Shown here piece by piece: positions 12,958-22,887 of a stretch of DNA of 64,000 nt. The DNA comes from Cyathus striatus (taxonomy: Eukaryota; Basidiomycota; Agaricomycetes; Agaricales; Nidulariaceae): assembly GCA_025738555.1 (NCBI GenBank), contig JAOVFP010000020.1:2108001-2172000 (forward strand). Reading direction: 5' to 3'. Made by a program: the position numbers and the translations under genes. The notes below the pieces were generated by a model. It was not told the origin of the DNA, searched no databases, and saw nothing but the letters and a program-made list of their open reading frames with translations. Numbering within the stretch: position 1 is the stretch's first letter; each line of letters opens with the position of its first letter.

Positions 12958-13282
12958 CCTTGCTTGCCAAGGTGCTCTCCTGGTTGAAAATAGGTTGCAC
13001 TTTTCGACTTTCACGTGACTTTTCACGCGATCACATTGTACACTTTCTGCTCACCTCGGCTCATCTCCAGCACTTTTTCTGAATCTTCCTTCCTTTTCTT
13101 TGTATCCTTTGTCTCTGCCCTTCTGAATCTCGACACCCAAACTCTCTCCCCTCCTAGACATATTTACTCCCATGACATTTCTTTTTGAGACAACTGCAAC
13201 ACAACACATAAAACTACTCATCCATTCCTTACATTACTCAAATCTTTGCTTTTACCTCCTCTAGTTCTTTCGGCAAGCAAGG
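12958..13282. mobile_element. Possible small inserted element with 11-bp inverted ends
   Basis: Absent from the corresponding place in duplicate copy B (about 25495). Ends are CCTTGCTTGCC (12958-12968) and GGCAAGCAAGG (13272-13282), exact inverted repeats. No clear target-site duplication, and the flanks do not align cleanly to copy B, so the limits are tentative. Confidence 0.35.
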
Positions 13283-13406
13283 TTTCTGCCGTCGCAGCCG
13301 GCACTTCCAAGTTCGAGAAATGTTGAGAGGGGATATGGCGGCGGTGAGGAGGGAGGTCGAGCCTCAATCAAGCCATTATCAAGCCTCAACGGTGGTTTCA
13401 GAGTTA

Positions 13407-13894
13407 CTGTTATTTACCACCCGGTTGTACACCATTAGCCACTTGTACAATAGCACATTTCTCTGCTAAAATTGCATTAAAATTTATAAAAATAGGATAC
13501 ATATGTAGCCACAAGTCTGTTCTATTACATCATGCATTTATGTCGGCACTAGGATATGTGGTTCTGCTGCAATGTTAGATTTGGTATGTTTTTCGAATTT
13601 TGATGGTCCCGAACAACGCTAATCGGTATTATGTATAGCTCTGTCACACAACATCGCTTAGACCTGTCACAAAATTGTAACGCTGTACAACCGGGTGGTG
13701 ATGCCGGGTTGCGCATCAAAATCAGTAAAACATAAATTACACTTTCAAAATATGTCCGAATGCTATAAGAGTCAAGAAATACATTTTTTGCACTTTACAC
13801 TTTGTGTCTGTCAACTTATTTAGGCCCGTAATATATTTTCAGTAATTTTATAACAAATTTAAGATTTGGTGTACAACTGGCCGGTAAATAACAG
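13407..13894. mobile_element. 488-bp MITE with TA target-site duplication
   Basis: Terminal inverted repeats begin CTGTTATTTACC and continue imperfectly through TTGTACACCA for about 28 bp. It is flanked by TA on both sides. No coding capacity. The corresponding site in copy B (about 25570) lacks it. TA duplication and CTG..CAG ends suggest a Tc1/mariner-type non-autonomous element. Confidence 0.75.
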
Positions 13895-14673
13895 TATCAC
13901 ATGTGGCTGTGTTTGGAGCGGTGGACAACGGCATTACGACCAAACATTTAACAAATACTGTCCACCTCGAATTCACTTGGAATTCGCTCAAAGTTCATTT
14001 CTGTTTCAACGAATCTAGGCGCTATCTCAAGTTTTAACTTATTCACTATCAGTTCATTTGAATACTAATTAGAATCTATATAAAAAGCTCTATGAGCACT
14101 CGCCTGCTCTACTACTAAGTACACCAACTTCATACGATAATAATAATATCAAGATAATATCGCATCAGGTAATCGAAGGCAATGAATGATTTCGTTACTT
14201 TCGAATAAGCTTCTCTGATAACGTAGCGATGCGTTATTGGGTACTGAGGACTGGGGTATCTTTAACTTCTAGCAGTCACAATGGCATCTTGTTGGCAACA
14301 AAGTCTACCATGTGAAGATCACTGGTTTTTCGGTTTTGAGCGACAACAAAATCATGGTTTCTGGTGTATAATTATAGGCAAGCCAAACACATCACCATTC
14401 ATATGGTATGAATTGCCGTTATCGACTTCCTAAGCGACCCCATCAAGTCGAATATCAATCATCGCCCCCGCAGGTCCTTATCATCATGCATATATATATG
14501 GCGTTTCATTTTTCTCTTCCCTCTTATGTACAATAATTTTAGAGTGCAATGCTGTCAACGCAAAGAAACGGAGGGCGGCAAGCGTTCAAGTAGTAAGTTC
14601 CATGCCAGACAATACTTGAGACTAAAACTTATTAACCTGTAAACATTAAAGCCTTTTACTCTTTTCATACATA
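13895..14673. other. No recognisable gene
   Basis: The first 100 bases continue the duplicated flank (compare 25590-25640). The rest is AT-rich, unique sequence without a supported ORF. Confidence 0.4.
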
Positions 14674-15431
14674 ATGAACGTAATTACGGCCGACCCACTG
14701 GATATCCCAAATGTTGGAAGTTTCTCGGGCGCCGCCACAGTGGTCACTTCAGCGTGCGTTCTCCAGTGCAGCTGCTTCAAAATTTCTGAACTGAACTAAC
14801 TTGCCGTTGTCATTAACCCAATTCCAGTGCTTCAGCTGAAACATCACTCGCATTTGACCAAAATGCCGGTACCTCAAGTGTATCTGCACCGCCTCCGGTG
14901 GGATCGACTTCGAGTGCAGTAGACATCCGCTCGTCAACATCGACTCTAGATATCCCTCCCTCCACTTCGTCAACACCAACTCCAGATATCTCTCTCTCCG
15001 CCTCGTCAACTCCGACAGAATCTTCAACAAATAACAATATTACAGATGGATCATCATCTTCCATTACACCAAAAATTTTAGCAGCAATTGTTGTCCCGAA
15101 CTCACTTCTTTTTATCAGCATTGTATTGAACATTTTATTCTTCTACAAAAAACACCGTCACCAAACCAGACCTTACATCCAAAACAATTTATCGACATTT
15201 CGCAGTCCGCTATCCTCTTTTCGAGCGCGTTCGCGTCCATATTTAAAGCGCCCCATATGGTCGACGATCAATGATGCAGATACCCTAACTGATGGTCGAT
15301 CAGGTTTAGAGCCTGACTCTGCGAGAACTTCTCATGTTTTTTCGGAGACAAGAACTCAAGTTAGTACATTATCCACGTTACCCCCGTCATATCACCACGC
15401 CACTTTAGAACCACCCCTTACATATTTTTGA
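14674..15431 (+). CDS. Ser/Thr-rich single-pass membrane protein
   Basis: Two-exon model: 14674-14765 and 14828-15431. The intron has the branch-like ACTAAC and ends TTCCAG; the donor GTGCAG is weak. Product is 231 aa. Residues about 32-90 are rich in Ser, Thr and Pro (probable O-glycosylated outer part). A single hydrophobic helix follows (ILAAIVVPNSLLFISIVLNI), then a basic stop-transfer KKHRHQ and a cytoplasmic tail of about 110 residues with a PPSY motif near the end. This layout is common among Agaricomycete plasma-membrane proteins of unknown role. The exon 2 frame has no ATG, which is why I added exon 1. No function can be assigned. Confidence 0.6.
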
Positions 15432-16237
15432 AGAGGGACAAGACGACACGAGTCCGAAGACATCATATAGTTTCTGGGAATTACTTATTCGGATGTCGAT
15501 AACTTACGATCGTTACTTGTTTTTGAAATGAAATAAAAAGCTTTAGGATGTGTAATATAAACACGATCCATGATATACAGCGACTCATGTTACTACCCAC
15601 CGAAAAGCCCATTATAACGCCTACAGTTGTCATAGTCTCGATTCCAGTCCGGTATCACTAGTAGGCCTGTATCTTTAGCAGCTGTCATTGGTTCACTCGC
15701 GAGCATACATGATGATGATGTTAGTCAGTAATAGACGGCGACGGACGTGCAGAATAAAATCATGTTTAAGTGGCATATCGATCCCTCTTCGCCTGATGTC
15801 ACGTCGAAAGAGGCGATTTGGTATGCTTTGTTCGTTGCGTTCGCGTACATCTACAGGTATTGAGGCCTACGTTAACTTCATACTGCGATGAATTCAACAC
15901 GATGTGTTTGGTATCTCTAGTATAACATGATTTTGTCAATGTAACCAAGTGTGGATTTATATATATTTGAACCTGGGGGGCACTGAAAAACATAAGCAGA
16001 TGAACTAAAGTTGTGTCAGCGCTGAGATGGTAAAAACTTGAAGTACCCAAATCAACCAAGAACGTTCTCACTTGGTTCTCACGTCTTTGAGATCTCCGAC
16101 AACATCGTTACTTATGGAGCGAGAACATTGTAGAATATGTAAACATACTTATGCTATAAATTATGACAGAAATCTACGTTCTTGGTTACTCGTGCATCTC
16201 GTCGACATCTATTATGGATGATTATTGACTATGAGAA
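15432..16237. other. Intergenic with a stray DUS1 fragment
   Basis: Mostly unique non-coding sequence. Positions 15778-15876 match DUS1 around the start of exon 4 (compare 25010-25100: CGATCCCTCTTCGCCTGATG and TTCGCGTACATCTA). A third, orphan DUS1 piece therefore exists here. Confidence 0.6.
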
Positions 16238-16494
16238 CTGGAACCACTCTTCTATACTTTCTATCTCGTCATAACAAATTTTGAGGACAGCAAATACGTT
16301 CTCAAAGACCCATTTGACTGGTGGTTTTACTTAGACCCCAACCCCAACCCCGAAGCGCTTAGGAAAGCCAAGTCGAGTTTTCTCTTCCAACCTCTGTCTA
16401 TCAATCCCTCGTCAAACTTCTCAAGGCTGAAGGATCTCGCTGAGAAAATAAAACTATTAATTTGCGAGGGATACTTCATGCAGATGTCGGAAAA
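16238..16494 (+). pseudogene. FunK1 kinase C-lobe fragment (duplicate copy B, left part)
   Basis: Matches the kinase gene from about 8823 to 9070: FYLV(I)TNFED, YVLKDPF, WFYLDPNPNPEAL, SFLFQPLSINPSSNFS, EGYFMQ. It stops at the left end of the inserted element at 16495 and resumes at 21661. No start, no catalytic part. Confidence 0.85.
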
Positions 16495-19400
16495 ATCGAA
16501 ATCGGCATATCTGTTCAGATAAGGTCATATCAGGCCATATCAGTCCATCAGCTGTTTGGGGGGGTTACATGGTTTTAGAAATCACCCAAAAAATACTATA
16601 CGAAGTATCAGTTGAATATAAGTTTGATCATCATGCAAAGCATTACCAGCAGTGTAAAAGCAAGATAGCTATGAAAATAATTATATGAGTTTAGAAATCA
16701 CCCAAAAAATACTATACAAAGTATCAGTTGAATATAAGTCTGATCATCATGTGAAGCATTACCAGCAGTGTAAAAGCAAGATAGCTATGAAAATAATTAT
16801 ACAAGTTTAGAAATCACCCAAAAAATACTTTCAGACTTAAATGTATGATACAGGTGATCACATCCTTACTCTGCTGATAAGTAATTACATCCTGGGCAAG
16901 TTGTTCTAATCACATGCATAAAATATGTTGATGATTAATTCGTTACGACGGCGGACAACAGAAGTTATAATTCAACAATTTATTGTCACAAAAAGTACTC
17001 TATTATGTTACTTAACTGGTAGTACTACCACCTACTAAGAATAATGTAGCTACTAATGCATCCCACAAGTGTAATACTGTGCTATGAAAAGGGTTAGAGA
17101 TGTAGGTAAGTAGCATGAAGAAAAACTTCAAGTAGGCAAGCAAAGCACTGAACATACCACAGATCTACCGTTTGTTTAAGCTCAGGGGTCATGTTCAGAC
17201 TTGGTCCAGTGGGGTAGTGAGTGTATCATACATCCAAGGAATTGCGGGTCTTTTATGCAATTGTGGTCAGTGGCGCTGTGGAGACACTGATGCAATACTG
17301 ATGTTGTAAACTCCAAACCTTGGAGTCAAGCTGGCCCGAGTGCTAAAGCTCTATAGGCATTCGTCACATGCAGTACTTCGCAAAAAATGGACTAGTTCAA
17401 CAATCCTAGAATAGAGTAGTTAGTAAGGTAAAGGGTAACAAAGACTTAGCTAGATTGAATTGGTGTTCTGATGTTGACACTTCCTATAGACCTTATAGCT
17501 TAGAGGACTCAATAGGACACGCAAAGTAAAGTCAAAAAGGGAGGTGAAATTCCTCTTAAGTCCTATCTCGAGGTATATACATGAGCACATCAGCAAGCAC
17601 TGATTTTGTGCATAGTATGTCATAGTTTACAGTCTAATCTTATAGTATCCTACAACATATCTACAAGCTGACAGCATGCTGTAGTATTAGGAGTATTACT
17701 ACTTTTATATGTAGTACTCTATATTACTCTGTAGCATAGGCTGGAGTTAGCTAACATTATATAGCATTGTTACATAAATACATAGTAATCTATAGTGTAT
17801 ACAGAAGCTAATGTAGTGTTTTACAACTTTTCTATTTGCTATGTATGTCATAAAAGCACTATATAACTTGTATATAACACTACATACCTACATAGTACAG
17901 TACTGCTCAACCCTATCTGCGGGAGGGAAGAATCCCTGGCAGTTCTTGCCTTATCTCTTCCCTCAGGTCCTACTATATACATATTTCTAGTTACTTATTT
18001 ACAATTCGCGTAGTAATAAAATCCTATTATATCCTATTTTATTTCTAGGCATTTCAACGATCCGTTTACAAGGTAGAACACTTCGTCAGCACCCAGGCAG
18101 TGGTCAGCCAATTGTGCGCATAGCCCAGTGCGCCCCCTTTCTGCAACAGGCGCCCGTTTGAGCGTCCCATCATTTACCTTCCTAATCAGGTAATCTGCCG
18201 ATGCGGCAGCATCAGCTGCTCGCATCAATTTCGTTTATCTCGTACCTCTCAGGTCGGTTCACCACTTCTGCGCTTACTCCTCACCGTCAAGGTACTCGCT
18301 CTTTCCATTCTTGCTTCCTTTCCCCCCTTCCTGCACTCTTCCTCTCTCATTGTCTTGTCGCCTCGTCATCATTCTCGTTCAAGCTCACTGGTCTCGTGTC
18401 TCGTGTCTCAAGGTCTGGTCTTAGGGTTCTCGTTTTTAGTGTCTTCGTAAGTCTGTGTTTTGTCAGTCTCCACCTGTTGCATCTCGTGTTGACTTTACCA
18501 CACGTCAGATGTTTGTTCTGGGTTTTTGGTACTTTGTGTATGGAATGCAATGTTGTATGTAAAAGGTAAAGTGTTTTATATTTGTTTAAAGTGTTTGAAA
18601 CCAGTCCTAAGGCGGAGTTATGTGTTTTAATGGGTTTATTTCTTTTTACATGTGTATCACTGGTAAGTCCTGTTCCCCGCTTCTTTTCTAGTGCTAACAT
18701 TTGCGTCTTTCCCTAGCCCTCAACAAAGTCAGCACGCCAAGTTCTTTGTGCTGTCCCCCTTTCCATGTCAGCGGCTCATGGTCTCCACCTCCAACACATC
18801 ACACCATCTCCTCCCCTCCCCATCCCTCCTTGTCATTGTCGACACATCATGCCATCTCCCTCTCCGTGGCATCCCCCTCCTCCCCCTCCTCTTGTTGTTG
18901 TCAGCACCTCATGCCATTTCTTCACACTGTCCCCTCCTTGACTCTTTGATGTCTCAGTGGCCAGCCCCTCTCCCATAGCCTCTCCCCTCTCTCATTGGCG
19001 ACGACAGCGTCAAGTCCCCAGGTCTTGTTCAACATCCCAACATCCCCAGCCCTGTCGCCTCCTAGTTCCACCATCTTGTACCACCACCTCTCTGTTTCCC
19101 ACTATCGCCACCCCGCTTTTTGCCATGCATGTTGCCTTCCACACACAACTCAATGTACCAATGGCGCAACGACAGATGGCATGGAGAGGGGGACATTGTA
19201 GAGAGGGAGACAACAAGGAAAAAAAAACGGAATGGGGGATGGGGATGTAGAGAGATGGCATGGAGGGTGGAGAGGGCATGTGTCATTCATGATGTATTTC
19301 AATGTCTATATCAGATTTGTCTGATGTATTGGAGGATCAGGTACCATTTTCTTTGAATGCTATTATTTATACTGTATTGTACTAACATGTATTATAACTA

Positions 19401-21660
19401 TTTAATATAATAATTTTTCATTTATATCACGAAAGGAATGATGCTATTGGCTGAAGTATGGGAATCCCAAGGAAATCCTACAGGATCTGCTGTAATCCTG
19501 AATGTTATAAAGCACTCCATAGTATATTGCCAAGCCTCCATAGCACTATATAGCACTACATAGCTTGCTGCCATGTCTCTATAGTGCTTGATAGTATGTA
19601 GGGATAACTACATAGTTCTACATAAATGAACACCTTTGTTATGGTGTTATGGTGCTATGCAATGCTCTGTAGTACTACTGTAGCACTGTATAATATAATC
19701 AGTACTTGCTGATGCAGCAATCAAAAGGGAATAGTGCATGCGTGCTCTGATGTTGCCAGAGCCCAGGGAATCGGTAAAGTAAAAGAAATCACATGAAATT
19801 GAAGGCAGAGAAAGAAATATAACAACGGAAAGAGAAATGGTAAGGTAACAGATGTATAGTAATGAAAGAGAGACCGTGTTTAAATCACAACAAATGAACA
19901 AAACAGCCTACCACTCCCAGTACTCATCGAACTGATGCACAAAGATGGCGACTCTCTCTTGACTTTACCACCAAACACACAACATTGGAGATGACAGTAG
20001 GCTACCCTCCCCAAAGTAGTGGTGCAGTGAACTAGGCTGCACGCTCGACAATGTGTGGTTGGTGGCAGGGTGCTCAGTCGTCAGACAGTGGCAATCAGAA
20101 CATTGGAAATGGAAGAGAGAGAATCAAAGTCTAGACAGTATCATATCAGAAAAACGAGGGTGAAGATAAAGGATAAGGAAAAGAAGAAAAAGAGTGATTG
20201 AGAATAAATTGAAATGAATATGAACAGAATATAATTATCCCCATGCCTTGACCCAACTCCCTGTCCTTCCACCAATTGGACCATAGCACGACGGCGGTAA
20301 AAACCCAGTCACCGTGTCTCTGCAGTGGAATCACCAGTCTTGAGGACGAGACGATAAGCTTGAAGATGAAAGAGGGGTCTTGAAAGGGTGTAAAACCCTA
20401 AGCCCTAGCGTCTTGAGCAGTCCGAGAGGCGCATTGTACCAAGAAGATCTAAATGTCGCCTTGCACAGTCTTGAGGCTTAGATAGTGAGAGGATAGAGGA
20501 AAAGGAAAGCAGCGAGTGAAGCAGAGGATAAATTAAAACTATTTGAAATTTCAAACTATCATCATCCCGGAGCCATAAGTACAATTGAATATCTGTGTTG
20601 TAATGAAGCTCCGCTTTCATGTCTTCCAAATAAAATAAAATCAAACTCATGCTAAACCCATAACATCAAGTTAAACTCATGCTAAAGCAATAACATTACA
20701 ATATTCTTGTCATATCGCAATAATACTTAGTATACCTCATGCACAGGCTATAACATTACCATGGCTTCATCATACAAAAATAATAGCACAACCAATTCGT
20801 TATATTACAATAAAATAGGATACTTGACTTATAACTCCCTACAATATTATAACATGATCACATTGATTATAAAAACTATGGTGCAGGACGATGGAAAATA
20901 ATCAATTATGATTTCGGTTATAATATGTTGGCAACTCATGATGATCATAACAAGCATGATCAATGATATTGAATCATCCAATTCGCCCGGATTTAGTGAT
21001 GTGAGAGCATTAGAGAGACGCGACAGCGTACAGGTGGGGTCACGTGGTGTTTGGCATTGGCTTCCCAATGTTTGGTTAAGCCGTGCCGCATCTCTAAGTC
21101 CACATATGAAGAAAAACAGGAAGGAATAGTAAAAGTGTGCTTGCGCAACACTTCGTGAGGTCAAAGTAAGCTGATAAAATGAATACAATAAGTATTATTG
21201 TAAGTATAAATATTAAGTAGTAAATAAAAGACAAAATAAATGAGATAGATCGAAATATAAGTAATACACTGGGTTATAGTAGTATATGTACTATAATGAC
21301 ATACAAGACCCTGATATGTTCACTGAGGGTTTCTACACATCGTTCAGACCTGATCAGCATCCTGATCAGAACCCCCTGCACAGGCTTACCAGAAGTTATA
21401 ACAGCATATATGGTTATCGGCGAAGAGTTATAAGAAATTATAAGAGGTTATATCGTTATCCGCAAAGAGTTACCAGATGTTATAAGGTGTGATAAGTAAT
21501 GATAGGTAGCAACACCATGTATTATAAGCATTGATATTTTGTACAAGTACATATACTCATTGACAAGCATGCTGATAAGGATACCTGTGGAATATTATAA
21601 GGAGTTATAACCCCGTCAGAAGCACAAGCACCATATCAGCTGGTTTCGATTTTTCCGACA
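16495..21660. mobile_element. 5.17-kb TIR DNA transposon, non-autonomous
   Basis: Ends are TGTCGGAAAAATCGAAA (16495-16511) and its exact reverse complement (21644-21660). It interrupts the kinase fragment, which continues on both sides, so both boundaries are fixed by the uninterrupted copy at 9070. GA lies on both sides; whether that is a 2-bp target duplication is unclear. Subterminal regions carry ATATCAG repeats (left) and GTTATAAG-like repeats (right). The interior has no convincing transposase: only low-complexity Ser/Pro-rich ORFs (18201-19250) and TAGCACTATATAG-like degenerate repeats (17640-17900, 19480-19700). Superfamily not assignable from the ends alone. Confidence 0.8.
16574..16829. 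repeat. 116-bp direct tandem repeat, 2.2 copies
   Basis: Units start at 16574, 16690 and 16806 with TTTAGAAATCACCCAAAAAA. The two full units differ by only a few bases. Near the left end of the 5.17-kb element, so possibly subterminal binding sites. Confidence 0.9.
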
Positions 21661-22040
21661 GATTATCAATAAAAACACAGTGGATGAAGAGGCTATTGGA
21701 GGTATTACTGTACCATTTCGACCAACTGTTCGTCGATTTACGCTGTGACGACGATGAACAGTTTGACTCTCTGTTCAAATGTCAGTGTGATGTGTGACAA
21801 ATGGGCATCTGTTCATCACTAAACGGTTTTTAGCCAAAATTTTAACAAATAGCGACGATTATATTTTATAATTATAACTATTTCCCTGTACCTCTGTTCA
21901 TGCGGCAATGTGACGCGTGATGAAAGGTACATTTGTTCATGTTCACGGCATCGTGTGATGCGTTACTGAACAGTTGGTCGAAATGGTACAGTATTAGTTA
22001 CACAAAATTCTACGCCTTTTTCGAGGGGGCATCGAAATTG
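21661..22040 (+). pseudogene. FunK1 kinase C-terminal fragment (copy B, right part), split by a MITE
   Basis: Resumes at GATGAAGAGGCTATTGGAGG and, after the MITE at 21708-21991, continues with TTAGTTACACAAAATTCTAC up to the stop region. Together with 16238-16494 it equals positions 8823-9165 of the kinase gene. The palindrome seen at 9063-9097 is destroyed here. Confidence 0.8.
21708..21991. mobile_element. 284-bp MITE with perfect 24-bp TIRs and TA duplication
   Basis: Both ends begin CTGTACCATTTCGACCAACT and match for 24 bases as exact inverted repeats. The TA at 21706-21707 is repeated at 21992-21993. The empty site is preserved at 9110-9120 in the uninterrupted kinase (GGAGGTATTATTAG). 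No ORF. Probably a Tc1/mariner-type MITE. Confidence 0.92.
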
Positions 22041-22198
22041 TAAGCACTTTGTTGCACGGTACTCAGCGTCAACATCTATACCGAGAATTACAGTGGAGAC
22101 TGCGAGACATGTTTTGAGGAGTCTACTCTGGATTGGAATGTCAACCGTGTACTTACAATGCACCAGGGGAGTATTCGAGACATTATGCAGTGAACATG

Positions 22199-22590
22199 TC
22201 AAGAAATGTTATCTGCGTGTAAGGAAAATGAACGGTATTACTGTGAGTCTTCAAAATGTGTATTATTAATCTTAGTATATTATGAGCTGTAACAATAAAA
22301 CTGAAATCTTTAATATAATAAGATGATAAAGGCGCGTGGGCGCTGGTGCGTAATACAAAACTAAGCTCTAGTTTAGAGATTCCTGAGAACGATCGCCTGG
22401 TATATATCCATTTACGCCAACTAACCGTTACAAGAAAGCCATAACAGCGTCTTACATCATGTTCAACAGCGGTCCACAGCCTACAACGTCCCCTCATCGA
22501 TTCTTGGTCTCCTCTCTCTGCTCCTTCACATCATTCTCGCCAAGCGATCATCCTTCTCCTTTCACCACAACTGAACAAGAAAACATCTGT
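22199..22590. repeat. Junction repeat in copy B (equivalent of U1)
   Basis: TTATCTGCGTGTAAGGAA at the left, DUS1-tail remnant and TTTCACCACAACTGAACAAG at the right. Position and sequence match U1 of copy A. Confidence 0.7.
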
Positions 22591-22599
22591 GGGATATAA

Positions 22600-22887
22600 A
22601 AATTAAAGGTTATCTGCATGTAAGGAAGATAAACGGTAGCAGTGGGTCTTCAAAATGTCTATTATTAGTTTTAGCATATAATGTTATGAACTGCAACGAG
22701 ATATAAAATTGAAATCTTTAACCTCGTCAAATGATAAAAGCGCGTGAGCGCTGGTGCATAATGCAAAATAAACCATTCCAGAGGGATGACGGACGATCAC
22801 CTGGTATGTATCCATCTACACCAACTAACCATTACAAGAAAGTGCATCACCGCGTATTACATCAGGCTCAACAGCGCAGTGCACAGC
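22600..22887. repeat. Junction repeat in copy B, 3' flank of the intact DUS1
   Basis: Starts GGTTATCTGCATGTAAGGAA and runs to the DUS1 stop at 22888. Copy B has one junction unit fewer than copy A. Confidence 0.65.

Noticed and set aside
18034..18228. 64-codon minus-strand ORF in the element (LGADEVFYLVNGSLKCLEI)
   Set aside because: Protein-like composition but too short and without a recognisable family; could be a relic, not reported as a gene.
18201..19250. Overlapping plus-strand ORFs inside the 5.17-kb element
   Set aside because: Ser/Pro/Leu/His-rich, repetitive composition with no transposase motif; several frames are open at once, typical of pyrimidine-rich DNA.
16238..22040. Kinase fragments joined across the large element as a functional gene with a huge intron
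   Set aside because: The element ends are TIRs, not splice sites, and the fragment lacks the N-terminal and catalytic parts.
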